Shown here one piece after another: positions 16,781-26,292 of a stretch of 64,000 nt of DNA. The notes beneath the pieces are model-generated. The model was given only the letters and a program-made list of their open reading frames with translations, did no database searches and had not been told where the DNA came from. The position numbers and the translations under genes were made by a program. How positions within the stretch are numbered: the stretch's first letter is position 1; every line of letters starts with the position of its first letter. The stretch spans positions 1-64,000 of the forward strand of contig SFQZ01000001.1 in the NCBI GenBank assembly GCA_004562915.1, given 5' to 3'. This stretch comes from a bacterium. Its GTDB lineage: Bacteria > Bacillota_A > Clostridia > Lachnospirales > Lachnospiraceae.

Positions 16781-17103
16781 AGGTTTGTCCTCCCTCCTGT
16801 ACTTTAAACCGGAAAACTCCTTTACATCATCTCCCTTTTTATACATTGTATTTGCATCTTTTGTATTTGCATTTATTATATCACTACAACATTGATAGGG
16901 CAATACATATTTTTACATTTTTCTTCATATATCATCTCACGGAGTGAACAGTAACACGCTTCGCAATGCACAGAAGGGGCCGTATGTCTCGGGATTTTGG
17001 TGTTGTGAACACGAAAACGCCTTGCGTAATAGTGTATACACAGATAATGATATTTGATATACTTCAACTCATAAACAATAACATAAGATAAGGAGACATA
17101 GAC
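16781..17103. other. Intergenic stretch without a recognisable gene
   Basis: This stretch separates the divergent coiled-coil and GH35 genes. Short open frames here have no ribosome binding sites and no recognisable products. Apart from the AAGGAG just upstream of the TTG start at 17104, I see no clear RNA structure or promoter. Confidence 0.5.
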
Positions 17104-19173
17104 TTGGCTGATACATATGGATTTACCAAAGATTATTTAACGAAAAACAACCAACCATGGTTTCCGGTCATGGGAGAGTTTCATTATAGCCGATACCCGG
17201 ATGCATATTGGAAGGAATCGGTTTAAAAGATGAAAGCCGGTGGGGTGGATATCGTTTCCACTTATGTTTTCTGGAATCATCACGAGGAGATTGAGTGTGA
17301 ATATGATTTCTCCGGCCGGAGGAATCTCCGAAAATTTACGGAAATCGTAAAACAATGTGGCATGAAAATGTTCCTTCGTATCGGTCCCTGGGATCACGGG
17401 GAGGTAAGAAATGGCGGCTTTCCCGACTGGCTGCTGCGGAAAGAATTCGAACCCAGAACGAATCAGGAAGCCTATTTTGATGAAGTAAGAAAGCTTTATA
17501 CAGAAATTTCCCGCCAGGTAAAGGGATTGCTCCATAAAGACGGCGGTCCGATTATTGGAATACAGATAGAAAATGAATACGGACACTGCGGGGGACTAAA
17601 AGGGGAAGAAGGGGAATATCACATGAAACGGCTGACCGAAATAGCAAAACAAGTCGGCCTGATTACGCCCCTTTATACTGCCACCGGATGGGGAGGTGCT
17701 TCCACAGGAGGTCTTCTGCCTGTAATGGGTGGTTACTGTGAAGCTCCCTGGGAACAGAGTACAGAAGAGCTGGGACCAAATGAAAATTATGTATTTAGCA
17801 GTAACCGAAATGACCCCAATATCGGAAGTGATTACGATGTCATGCACGACATTACATATGATGTGACTGCATTTCCTTATCTGACAGCAGAACTTGGCGG
17901 CGGACTTCAGGTGACTCACCACAGACGACCCGTTCCTTCTGCAAAAGATATTGGAGCCATGTCTCTGACAAAGCTGGGAAGCGGCGTAAATCTGATCGGA
18001 TACTACATGTATCATGGAGGTACCAACCCAAAAGGAAAATTATCGACCCTTCAGGAATCCAAAGAAACCGGTTCTTCCAATGATCTGCCTGTTTTTTCCT
18101 ATGATTTTGCAGCACCTATTCGGGAATACGGACAGATGACGAATACCCTGAATGAAATAAAACTGCTTGCCATGTTCGTAAAAGATTTTGGCAGTACTTT
18201 ATGTAAAATGGACACTGTATGGGAGAATAACCAGGATCCCAAAAACTTTGAAGAACTGCGGACTGTTGTAAGAAGAAATGGAAAACAGGGTTATTTGTTT
18301 GTAAACAATTATCAACGAAAATACGATATGAAGGATCATCCACAAACCCTTCTGCAAGTAGTTTTACCAGATGAAAAAATCTCCTATCCGAAGCACGATA
18401 TCAGAAACGGGGACTTTTTCTTTTTCCCATTTCATATGCCGATCGGTGATGGAGAACTGTGGGATGCAACGGCAACTCCTTTGTGCCGGCTGCATGCTCA
18501 AGAAGTAGAAACCTATGTATTTTATGCGGATCAGATTCCAGAATATCATTGGGAACGCAGACCATCCAATGCCCATATTCTCACACTTTCCAGAAACATG
18601 GCACTACACGCATGGAAAGCAGGAAAACAGCAGGGTTATCTATTGATCTCCGAAAATCCGATGATCGAATCAGATGATGGTTATGAAATCCTGGTAAGGG
18701 ATGAAAAGGATATACTAAGTTATCCACCGCTTCCGGTTGTCCCGGACGGATATATCCACAATGGATATATCAATGAATTTGCACGATACCAATATCATGC
18801 AGTTCTTCCCAGGGCAACTGCTCATTATTTTCTTGAATCGGAAAATAATGACCAAAAGCGTTATACCGTTGAACTGGAATATCCCGAATCTCTCAACGAC
18901 TGTTTCCTGCAAATTGATTTTGAAGGAGATCAGGCAAAACTGTTTGTAGAAAATGAATGGGTTGGTGACTGGTTCTATACCGGAGAAACATGGGAAATCG
19001 GACTGAAACGTTTTGAATTTCCGCCCAGGCTCACCATAGAAATATCGGCTCTTCGTGATTCGGATCCTGTATTTCTCGAAAAAAGACCCGTCTTCAAAAA
19101 TGGTATTGCCTGCGGGATAAAAGAAATAAAAACAGCAACAGAAATACATATTCCGCTAATAATTACAGAATAA
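17104..19173 (+). pseudogene. GH35 beta-galactosidase, interrupted by an in-frame TAA
   Basis: From TTG 17104 (AAGGAG eight bases before) the frame reads 40 codons ending 'FHYSRYPDAYWKESV', then TAA at 17224-17226. It continues in the same frame with 'KMKAGGVDIVSTYVFWNHHEE' to 19173. The family consensus here is 'HYxRxP..W..L.KMKAxGxNxVxTYVFW', so the stop replaces one codon, probably TTA or another Leu. Downstream the acid/base motif 'QIENEYG' and nucleophile motif 'TAELGGG' are intact. An ATG at 17230 could make a protein lacking the first barrel strand, probably inactive. The enzyme would release terminal galactose from glycans, matching nearby galK. Confidence 0.85.
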
Positions 19174-19202
19174 AGTGGGCAAGCACGCTTCAACTCAAAT
19201 GA

Positions 19203-19225
19203 GGGCTGTCAGAAATAGACAGCCC
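19203..19225. terminator. Hairpin between convergent GH35 and xylB genes
   Basis: A perfect 8-bp stem (GGGCTGTC/GACAGCCC) with a 7-base loop lies 30 bases from each stop codon. The position suggests a bidirectional terminator, although neither side has a long T run. Confidence 0.5.
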
Positions 19226-19254
19226 ACTGATTTCCTGTTTCACAATACATATTT

Positions 19255-20730
19255 TCATCTCAGATATCGCTTCGTACCTTCATAAATTCCATGAAATCTC
19301 TGATAATTTTCAAGATACCTCTGTTCATACTCCCGGCGTGGTTCATATATTTTTTCATCAAACCGTACCAGTTCTTTACATGCCTGTTCAATACTGTCAT
19401 AAATACCGAGTCCTGCACCGGCAAGAATACATGCTCCCAGACATGCCTGTTCTTTTGTCCTGCACACCTGTACTTCTTTTCCGAGTATATCTGCCTGAAT
19501 CTGCAGCCACACAGGACTCGCACATGCTCCGCCGGAAGCAAGGATTCTCTCACCCGAAATCCCCATTTCTTCTAATATTTCCAGAGAATCCCTCAGCGCA
19601 TACGTCACTCCTTCCATGACAGCCCTCGCCATATGTGCTCCCGTATGTGCCAACGACATACCAAAGAATATTCCTCTTGCATCAGAATTCATAAGTGGTG
19701 TCCGTTCACCCGCCAGATAAGGAAGGAAAATCATTCCTCCGCTTCCCGGCTCCACGGATTCTGCCAGAACACTCAATTTTTCAAAACTCTTTTCATGGAG
19801 GATTTGATCTTTCAGCCATTTTAAGGAAAGACCACCCGAGAGCATGGCACCGTAAATCGTATAACTATCCGGTATCCCATGACAAAATGTATGCGTTCTA
19901 AGCTTCGAATCGTAAAGATCTTTCGCAGCATAGGCGGAAATCTGCGCACCTGTACCAATATTGGATATCACCAGTCCTTCTCGAACTGCGCCATTTCCTA
20001 TACTCTGTGCCTGTTGATCTCCTGCTCCATAAACTGCAGGAATCCCTTCTCGCAGACCGGTTTCCACCGCTGCTGTATGATTTACATAACCCGATATATT
20101 CATCGATTCTTTCAGCTGCGGCAGTATATCCGTCGGAATATCCAGTTTAGCAAGACAGTTTCCTGCCCATTTTCTTTTTCCCACATCAAGAAAAAGGGAA
20201 GCAGAAGCATCCGATGCTTCTGTCCCCATTTCTCCCGTTAATCGAAACCGAATATAATCTTTGGGTTGAAATACTTTGTAGATTCTGGCGAAATTCTCTG
20301 GTTCATGATTCTTAATCCAAAGAAGAGAAGGAAGTGCAAAACCGTTAAATACTCTGTTATGAAATACTTTTGCCTGAACATCCCGGGAAATCCTTTCTCC
20401 GATTTCTTCCAGTTCTTCTGTTGCCCTCTGATCCATCCATATGATCGCCGGACGCACAGGAATTCCATCCCTGTCTACAGCAACCAGACCATGCATCTGT
20501 CCGGAAAACCCAATCCCGGAAATCTGTTTCATCGCTTCCGGATACTCTGCTTTCAATCCCTGAAGAATCTCACAGAGCGCCTTCCACCATTCCTGCGGGT
20601 TCTGCTCCGCCCATCCATCCCGGGGGATATGTACACTATATCCTTTTGCTTTTATTCCTATAACGTTTCCGCCTTCCTCCATCACCATAGCCTTGATACT
20701 GGAGGTACCTACATCGATTCCCAGCAACAT
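19255..20730 (-). CDS. xylB: Xylulokinase (FGGY carbohydrate kinase)
   Basis: This 491-residue FGGY kinase begins 'MLLGIDVGTSSIKAMVM' (phosphate-binding loop). It contains 'GIGFSGQMHGLVAVD' (about 76-90) and 'AIIWMDQRA' (about 100-108), typical of xylulokinases. The C-terminal 'ASGGACASPVWLQIQADILG' is the FGGY signature region. It phosphorylates D-xylulose to xylulose 5-phosphate. Its ATG overlaps the galK stop codon as TAATG, so the two are translationally coupled. This pairing of galK with xylB is less usual and suggests shared induction by a plant-type oligosaccharide. Confidence 0.88.
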   Translation of the reverse strand: MLLGIDVGTSSIKAMVMEEGGNVIGIKAKGYSVHIPRDGWAEQNPQEWWKALCEILQGLKAEYPEAMKQISGIGFSGQMHGLVAVDRDGIPVRPAIIWMDQRATEELEEIGERISRDVQAKVFHNRVFNGFALPSLLWIKNHEPENFARIYKVFQPKDYIRFRLTGEMGTEASDASASLFLDVGKRKWAGNCLAKLDIPTDILPQLKESMNISGYVNHTAAVETGLREGIPAVYGAGDQQAQSIGNGAVREGLVISNIGTGAQISAYAAKDLYDSKLRTHTFCHGIPDSYTIYGAMLSGGLSLKWLKDQILHEKSFEKLSVLAESVEPGSGGMIFLPYLAGERTPLMNSDARGIFFGMSLAHTGAHMARAVMEGVTYALRDSLEILEEMGISGERILASGGACASPVWLQIQADILGKEVQVCRTKEQACLGACILAGAGLGIYDSIEQACKELVRFDEKIYEPRREYEQRYLENYQRFHGIYEGTKRYLR

Positions 20731-22013
20731 TACAGTTCTACTCTGATAGCGCCCTGTGGACGGATATGCATTACATAAGCAGAGCCTTCACCAAGTGCTT
20801 TGTTAATATATTTTGTAAATTCATCGGTGTATTCTTTTGGCAGGAATGCAGCAATAACACCAGCGAAACCACCGCCATGTACACGACATACACCATGACC
20901 GATCTTATCCAGATACAGCTTTGTCAGTGCCAGTGCAACTGTAATAGACTGCTCATCCGGTGTTTCATTACAGTAACAATTCTGCAGCCATTTCCAGGAA
21001 GAATCACCGGATTCCGTTACTTTTCTAAGGAAAGTATCAAAGTCTTTTGCTTCCAATGCTTCCACCTCTGCATCTACACGTTTATTTTCCTCAAAGAAAT
21101 GGAATGCACGAAGCACCGCTCTGTCACCGGCAAACTTCCGGATAGCCTGTACATTTTCAATCACCGCTTCTTCATCTATCTGCTCCAGAACTTCTTTTCC
21201 AAAGTACTGTGCAACCTTCTTCATTTCATTTGGAACAGCTGAATATTCAGCACTCAGATCTGCATGTCCTTTTCCGGTATTGATAATAACCAGATCATGT
21301 CCCATCTCATCAAAATTACATTTAATCTCACGGATCTTCGGATTTTCAATGTCTGCAAAATCAATCGTAATCATACCACCAACTGCACAGGCAAGCTGAT
21401 CCAGAAGTCCGGAACCTTTCAGCCAATATTTATTTTCTGCGTACTGTCCTGCTTTCGCATAAGCAACAACGCCGATTTTTCCATCATTGAACAGATAATC
21501 AACAATAACACATACCAGCATCTCAAATGCTGCAGAAGAACTTACTCCTGCTCCTCCGATTACATTGGAAGTTGTATAAGCATCAAAACCTTCTACTTTA
21601 TAACCTTTCTCCAGAAGCCCTGCAAAGATACCTTTTAACAGTGGCTCTGTTCCTGTCGTTTTCTCGGTAGGTGCCAGATTATCCAGATCAATCACCAGAT
21701 GCTGATTATATGTTTCACTGATCAGAGTCACGGTATTCGTTCCATTTGGTGCTGCTGCTGCTACACAGTCCAGATGAACACTGCCAGCCAGAACTTTTCC
21801 ATGGTTGTGATCCGTATGATTGCCTCCGATCTCTGTTCTTCCCGGAGAAGTAAAAAACTCAAATTCCTTATCTCCAAACTCTTTTTCAAAACCTGCCGCT
21901 ACCATCTCATATCTTTTTGCGTTACTTTCCGCACGATTTTCCCCATACATCTGCTTGAATAAATCTAATGCCTTTTCACTTTTTACAGCTTTTGCTACAT
22001 TTACCGCTCTCAT
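20730..22013 (-). CDS. galK: Galactokinase
   Basis: This 427-residue GHMP kinase has the galactokinase signature 'GRTEIGGNHTDHNHGKVL' (about 58-75), the ATP loop 'SNVIGGAGVSSSAAFEM' (about 150-166) and 'RVHGGGFAGVIAAF' near the C terminus. It makes galactose 1-phosphate in the Leloir pathway. The slightly long form with an N-terminal extension of about 40 residues fits the Lachnospiraceae type. AAGGAG seven bases before ATG 22013 fixes the start. It is followed by xylB and divergent from the AraC regulator at 22265, which may control it. Confidence 0.93.
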   Translation of the reverse strand: MRAVNVAKAVKSEKALDLFKQMYGENRAESNAKRYEMVAAGFEKEFGDKEFEFFTSPGRTEIGGNHTDHNHGKVLAGSVHLDCVAAAAPNGTNTVTLISETYNQHLVIDLDNLAPTEKTTGTEPLLKGIFAGLLEKGYKVEGFDAYTTSNVIGGAGVSSSAAFEMLVCVIVDYLFNDGKIGVVAYAKAGQYAENKYWLKGSGLLDQLACAVGGMITIDFADIENPKIREIKCNFDEMGHDLVIINTGKGHADLSAEYSAVPNEMKKVAQYFGKEVLEQIDEEAVIENVQAIRKFAGDRAVLRAFHFFEENKRVDAEVEALEAKDFDTFLRKVTESGDSSWKWLQNCYCNETPDEQSITVALALTKLYLDKIGHGVCRVHGGGFAGVIAAFLPKEYTDEFTKYINKALGEGSAYVMHIRPQGAIRVEL

Positions 22014-22063
22014 ACTTCTTCTCCTTTTATATATATTTGAAAGCAAGGTTTGTGTGGAGCTAA

Positions 22064-22123
22064 GCGGACAGGGGACAGTTCTGTGTCCAGGTATTTCTGG
22101 ACACAGAACTGTCCCCTGTCCGC
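22064..22123. repeat. Palindromic repeat, intact copy 1 (27-bp arms)
   Basis: This is a perfect inverted repeat with 27-base arms (22064-22090 and 22097-22123) and a 6-base loop. Its core is GGGGACAGTTCTGTGTCC. The same sequence recurs at 37839-37900 and, in degenerate form, at four other intergenic sites. It looks like a REP/BIME-type dispersed element. It lies in the galK leader region and could act as a terminator or mRNA hairpin. Confidence 0.9.
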
Positions 22124-22264
22124 CCCCGCTTCACCGCAACCTTGACTTTCCTTTGATTATCATTATAATGAGAAATATATGAATGTACAATAATTATTTT
22201 TGCGTGTTTTATCAATATATTGCGCTTTTTTATATCATCTTTTATTTTTAGCAGGAGACCCTTT

Positions 22265-23158
22265 ATGCAGCTTCATCTGGATACAAACAAACGAGAATTA
22301 AAGTCTCACGGAACCTATGAATTTCCGGTCAATGTAAGTTATGAACAGCTTTCCCACTATGAACGGAAATCTTTTTTATGGCACTGGCACAAAGAAATTG
22401 AACTCACGATTCTTCTTCAGGGAGAGATGAATTATCAAGTGAATGATGCGGTCTATCATCTTCATCAGGGGGAAGGTCTGTTCTGCAATTCCAATATCCT
22501 TCACACCGGTTCTTCCTGTAATGCATCTGATTGTATCTATATCTCTATTACTTTTCACCCTCGCTTTCTGTACGGATATGAAAACAGCATCCTTCAGACC
22601 AAATACGTAAATAAAATCACCGACAATGCTTCACTGGCAGGTTTTCATCTTTCTCCTGACATATTCTGGCAAAATAAGATACTGGAAGGACTGAATTCAA
22701 TCTGGGAACTTACTTCCCAGCACACTTCTTCCTACGAAATGCAGCTTCAGCAAATACTCTCCGGAATCTGGCTGCTGATCTGGGAAAATGCTATTTCTGA
22801 CCAAACGGAGGAAAATACAGGTGTGCTGAAAAACATGGATCGTCTGAAAAAAATCCTATCGTACCTTCAGTCTCATTATACAGAAAAAATCACCCTGGCT
22901 GATATCGCCGCTGAGGCAAATATCTGTCAGAGTGAATGTTGTCGTTTTTTCAAAAAACATATGAAAGAATCACTGTTTGAATATCTGTTGTCATACCGAA
23001 TTGAGAAAAGTCTTCCACTGCTTACAGGCGGACAAACTTCCATCACTGAAATATCCAGTCTTGTCGGATTTTCCAATTCCTCTTATTACACAAAAGTATT
23101 CAAAGAACACATGGGATGTACACCAACCCAATATCAGGTCAGCGCTATGTCTCAATAA
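22265..23158 (+). CDS. AraC-family transcriptional regulator with cupin sensor domain
   Basis: This 297-residue protein has an N-terminal cupin/AraC-ligand domain ('HWHKEIELTILLQGEMNYQV', 'LHQGEGLFCNSNILHTG', about 35-90). Its C terminus has a double helix-turn-helix: 'ITLADIAAEANICQSECCRFFKK' (about 212-234) and 'SITEISSLVGFSNSSYYTKVFK' (about 260-281). It probably binds a sugar and activates carbohydrate genes. AGGAG seven bases before ATG 22265 fixes the start. Being divergent from galK-xylB, it is a good candidate for their regulator, but no operator was identified. Confidence 0.88.
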   Translation: MQLHLDTNKRELKSHGTYEFPVNVSYEQLSHYERKSFLWHWHKEIELTILLQGEMNYQVNDAVYHLHQGEGLFCNSNILHTGSSCNASDCIYISITFHPRFLYGYENSILQTKYVNKITDNASLAGFHLSPDIFWQNKILEGLNSIWELTSQHTSSYEMQLQQILSGIWLLIWENAISDQTEENTGVLKNMDRLKKILSYLQSHYTEKITLADIAAEANICQSECCRFFKKHMKESLFEYLLSYRIEKSLPLLTGGQTSITEISSLVGFSNSSYYTKVFKEHMGCTPTQYQVSAMSQ

Positions 23159-23394
23159 GCTTTATTTCTGATAATTTGTTCTACTATCGCAAGTAACAGA
23201 CAGACTTGTTCTTTTTCTGTCTTCTTCTCAAATTCTTGTTCATTTATTGCTGCTTGCTCCCAGACTTTTTTCCCAATACGAAGCAGCGTCTCCTCACCTT
23301 GTTCGGGAATCCGTCGTGTAATATATCTGCAGACAATTTCTTTGTGCTTCTCATAAATATGAAGCCCCGTACTTTTTCCCTTTTCCATTTTCAT
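23152..23394 (-). CDS. Small hypothetical protein coupled to an XRE-like regulator
   Basis: This 80-residue, charged, helical protein has no recognised motif. Its ATG overlaps the stop of the upstream HTH gene (ATGA), with GAAGG before it. A second ATG two codons later is possible. The overlap suggests the pair is made together. The 3' end overlaps the stop of the convergent AraC gene by seven bases. Confidence 0.6.
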   Translation of the reverse strand: MKMEKGKSTGLHIYEKHKEIVCRYITRRIPEQGEETLLRIGKKVWEQAAINEQEFEKKTEKEQVCLLLAIVEQIIRNKAY

Positions 23395-23624
23395 CCTTCA
23401 GACTTGTCATTTTTTTCATTCTCCGATACAAATTTGACTACCTGATTGGGATTACAATCCAGAATTCCGCAAATATTTTCAAGGGTACGCATCGTAATGT
23501 TGCCGCCTTTTTTCAATGAATCCAGTGTTTTATTATCAATCCCTTCATTTATAAGTTTATACTGGGAGATACCCTTTTTCTTCATGGTTTTCCACAGGGG
23601 ATCGTAACTGATAATTGTAATCAC
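23391..23624 (-). CDS. XRE/Cro-type helix-turn-helix regulator
   Basis: This protein of about 77 residues is of the small Cro/CI-like type, with 'YDPLWKTMKKKGISQYKLINEG' followed by 'TLDSLKKGGNITMRTLENICGILDC', the usual five-helix HTH fold. The start is uncertain. Homologs commonly begin just before 'ISYDPLW', so GTG at 23624 is chosen although its AGAGG lies only two bases away; the open frame extends to 23693. The partner gene overlaps its stop codon. Confidence 0.68.
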   Translation of the reverse strand: MITIISYDPLWKTMKKKGISQYKLINEGIDNKTLDSLKKGGNITMRTLENICGILDCNPNQVVKFVSENEKNDKSEG

Positions 23625-23744
23625 CGCCTCTACGTGGTATTTTTTACAATTATATTGGCGCTGAATTCTTTTTGATATTGTGAATATAATCACATTTGCA
23701 TATGCATATAATTAGTTTACGTTTTTCTATTGTTTCGCATTGTC

Positions 23745-24881
23745 TCAGGCTTTATCCAGCCACTTCTCCAGTATATCCAGGTTCAGATCAGAATGTTCTA
23801 CTTCCCTCGCATAACTGTATGCTGTTTCGATCATATCTTCCGAGCTGACCTTTCCCTGCCTTGTTATCCATAAAGCCATAAAAAATTCCTGAATCCATAC
23901 TACTGAGAAAACAGATAATGCAATTTTGCTATCTATCATATCATCATATACAGCCCCACAAAAATAAGTATATACAAAAAACATCAACAGTTGTTCTCCT
24001 GCCCTTTCCCACTCCTTTTTGTTTATACTATGATATCCATACGCTTTATGAAATTGATTCCAGATATCCCTATAGCTGCTTTCCCCTTTTTCGAATAAAT
24101 CTTTCCATGTATCATCCAGCCTCTTTGTCCACTTGGTATGCAGATGTTCCATCTTATAAAATACAGAAAAATTCTTCACCATCCTAGCATAAGGAATGGA
24201 TTCTGCCGCTTCATTCTCTCCATTTTCTTCTTTTTCCCGTTCTTTCCTCCATCCTTCTTCGCTCCATACCCGATAGAACTCAATTATTCCATCCACATCA
24301 TAACTTCTTTCTTCATCAATACACTTCTGCAATTTACGGGCAAAGTTCAAAATCTTTTTCATACGGATGCGCAGATCGATTTCTCTGTTTTGTATGATTT
24401 GAAAGATAACATCTCTCGCATCTTCTAACTGAGTGAACATGAGAAAGTCAAATTCTTCAAACTCATCCTCTTCATCCGTTTCCCACTCCTGAAAAGTGAC
24501 CGGCTCTTTCTCTTTCAGAATCATAGCAGCAGCTACCGGACAGGAAAGAGAAAGAGAATATTCCCGAAGACCTTCGTATTCTTCTACATGGCGCGGATAT
24601 CTTCTGCATGTATCACAGAGTGCTTCTTCTCCCAACTCACTTTGAAGGTCGCAGAGATTTTTCTCATTCAGGAAAGCGCATCTTCTGTCATATTGATAAA
24701 AAATTCCTTCTTCCCAGTCTACAGAATTCCTGATTCTGTTTCCAAAAGAATTTTCAATCCGGCTATATTTTTCAAGTGAATCCTCATCAATCACAATCTG
24801 CCACCCCGCACAGCAGGTTTCGGGACATTGATCCGCAATGCATCTGAATGCATCATAGTAATGGGGTTTTATATATCGCAT
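23745..24881 (-). CDS. FliB-type flagellin lysine-N-methylase
   Basis: This 378-residue protein carries the family's N-terminal cysteine-rich region: 'ADQCPETCCAGWQIVID' (about 17-33), 'RRCAFLNEKNLCDLQSELGEEALCDTCRRYPR' (66-97) and 'LSCPVAA' (about 112-118). The pattern suggests a metal or Fe-S cluster. FliB proteins methylate lysines of flagellin, but many Clostridia carry copies without flagella, and none of the neighbours is a flagellar gene. The ATG follows the stop of the HTH-Uma2 gene without a gap, and its GGAGG lies inside that gene. Confidence 0.85.
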   Translation of the reverse strand: MRYIKPHYYDAFRCIADQCPETCCAGWQIVIDEDSLEKYSRIENSFGNRIRNSVDWEEGIFYQYDRRCAFLNEKNLCDLQSELGEEALCDTCRRYPRHVEEYEGLREYSLSLSCPVAAAMILKEKEPVTFQEWETDEEDEFEEFDFLMFTQLEDARDVIFQIIQNREIDLRIRMKKILNFARKLQKCIDEERSYDVDGIIEFYRVWSEEGWRKEREKEENGENEAAESIPYARMVKNFSVFYKMEHLHTKWTKRLDDTWKDLFEKGESSYRDIWNQFHKAYGYHSINKKEWERAGEQLLMFFVYTYFCGAVYDDMIDSKIALSVFSVVWIQEFFMALWITRQGKVSSEDMIETAYSYAREVEHSDLNLDILEKWLDKA

Positions 24882-25670
24882 TTATTCATCCTCCATAAAA
24901 TCTTCCACTCGTATCACCAGATTTTCAAGAATTCCGGAGCATACCTTGTCACCAAAATGATATTCTCCGGTTTTTGCCGGATTCTCAAAATTCAATACTG
25001 TTATTTTCTCTTCCCCCGGATCCACGATCCAATATTCCCGTACACCGGCTTTCTGATACATCATCATTTTTGTAATATAATCATATCCTGAATTGCTGGC
25101 GGAAGCGATCTCGATCACCCAGTCAGGCGCACCGGAACACCCCTTCTCCGTCAACAGTTCTTTCCTGCAGATTATAGAAAGATCCGGCTGAACAATACAG
25201 CTGTCATCTCCAAACAAGCGAACAGCAAAAGGTGCCGGATACACATGACATTTCCCATGATTTTCCCGAATATAACTTTGTATCATATACAACAGATTCG
25301 TAACCAGATACTGATGCAGACGGTTAGGGGCTGCCTGCATATACAATTTTCCGTTCAAAAGTTCCGCATACACTCCCTCAGACAACTGCTCTATATCTCT
25401 CCCCTCATACTGCCTTGCCCTGTACTGATATGGAGCAGAGCTTTCTCTGACCATCATGGGTTCCTGTCTTACCATATCATAGGTAAACGGAAGCTTTTCT
25501 TTTACAGACAATACTTCCTCAATCGCAAGCAAAGTGGCATATCGGGGATTCTGCGTTACGCCGGAAAATATTTTATTCACTGTACTCACAGGAATTCCGG
25601 ATAAATCAGCAATTTCCTGATTGGTGAGTTTCGCTTTCTCTTTCATTTTTTTTAATTCTTCAATATTCAT
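24882..25670 (-). CDS. HTH-Uma2 fusion protein (DUF820 PD-(D/E)XK nuclease-like)
   Basis: This 262-residue protein has an N-terminal XRE helix-turn-helix ('LTNQEIADLSGIPVSTVNKIFSG', residues 15-37). A Uma2-type domain (about 85-255) carries 'YAELLNGKLYMQAAP', 'CIVQPDLSIIC' and 'DWVIEIASASNSGYDYITKMMMYQKAGVREYWIVDP'. The Asp, Glu and Lys positions of the PD-(D/E)XK fold appear present (PDLS, VIEI, TKM). The activity of this family is not established. GGAGG precedes ATG 25670 by six bases. It is coupled to the FliB-like gene downstream. Confidence 0.85.
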   Translation of the reverse strand: MNIEELKKMKEKAKLTNQEIADLSGIPVSTVNKIFSGVTQNPRYATLLAIEEVLSVKEKLPFTYDMVRQEPMMVRESSAPYQYRARQYEGRDIEQLSEGVYAELLNGKLYMQAAPNRLHQYLVTNLLYMIQSYIRENHGKCHVYPAPFAVRLFGDDSCIVQPDLSIICRKELLTEKGCSGAPDWVIEIASASNSGYDYITKMMMYQKAGVREYWIVDPGEEKITVLNFENPAKTGEYHFGDKVCSGILENLVIRVEDFMEDE

Positions 25671-25859
25671 AAGAAACCTCCATGTATCTGTGTTATATAC
25701 TGAGTATACTTCAAGTTCATTCTACAGGACTATCTTTCGAACCCTGTTAATGTTCCATTATCGGATATCCTGGGATGAATTCTATATACTTATCATAACG
25801 CCAATTACCGTAAATGGCAATACCAGATTTCCATTTATGGAAATTCCATTATTTAAAAT

Positions 25860-25919
25860 AAGGCTATTCCCCTTTCTGAGACAGAATACTTTATTATCTC
25901 TGCAAAGAGGCATAGCCTT
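25860..25919 (-). terminator. Probable terminator of the fumarate operon
   Basis: On the minus strand AAGGCTATGCC and GGAATAGCCTT pair with a further CTCTTTG/CAGAAAG-type imperfect extension, followed by ATTTTAAAT. It lies 35 bases past the stop of the last operon gene (25954). The stem is long and imperfect. The rest of 25671-25953 shows nothing else. Confidence 0.5.
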
Positions 25920-25953
25920 TACTATACACATCAATGATTCAATTGTACATCAT

Positions 25954-26265
25954 TTATTTCCCTGCTGCATCTCTTTCCTGATCCAGTTTCACATTGCGGA
26001 AATACAATCCCATATCGATAGTAATTTCTACTATATTCAATACATAAAAGAACCATCCCAGATAAAACAGCCAGCCTAATGGTCCTGTAGCTGTGCTCCA
26101 CAAAATAATCTTCCGTGCAATACCGAAAATATATCCGATCCAGATAAAGAACTCAAAGAAAAGGCTTTTCCCTTTTGCTGTTCTGGATACCCATGATTTA
26201 CGGATGGAAATCGGCCAGGAAAGTCCAAAACAAAGTATCATAAGTGCTTCCAGCAAATCTGTCAT
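25954..26265 (-). CDS. Small membrane protein, PQ-loop/SemiSWEET-like
   Basis: This 103-residue protein has three predicted membrane helices. The segment 'LSWPISIRKSWVSRTAKGKSLFF' resembles the PQ-loop/SemiSWEET pattern of a Pro in the first helix followed by a basic stretch. That assignment is tentative. GGAG eight bases before ATG and only 27 bases from fumB place it as the last gene of the fumarate operon. It could be a transporter for a product such as a dicarboxylate or an accessory membrane piece; neither is shown. Confidence 0.62.
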   Translation of the reverse strand: MTDLLEALMILCFGLSWPISIRKSWVSRTAKGKSLFFEFFIWIGYIFGIARKIILWSTATGPLGWLFYLGWFFYVLNIVEITIDMGLYFRNVKLDQERDAAGK

Positions 26266-26292
26266 GTTATTTTCTCCATTTCCTCATTTATT

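Noticed and set aside
16930..16975. GAACAGTARCAC motif here and near 44790 as a second dispersed repeat
   Set aside because: Only about 12 bases are shared, without inverted arms; could be chance.
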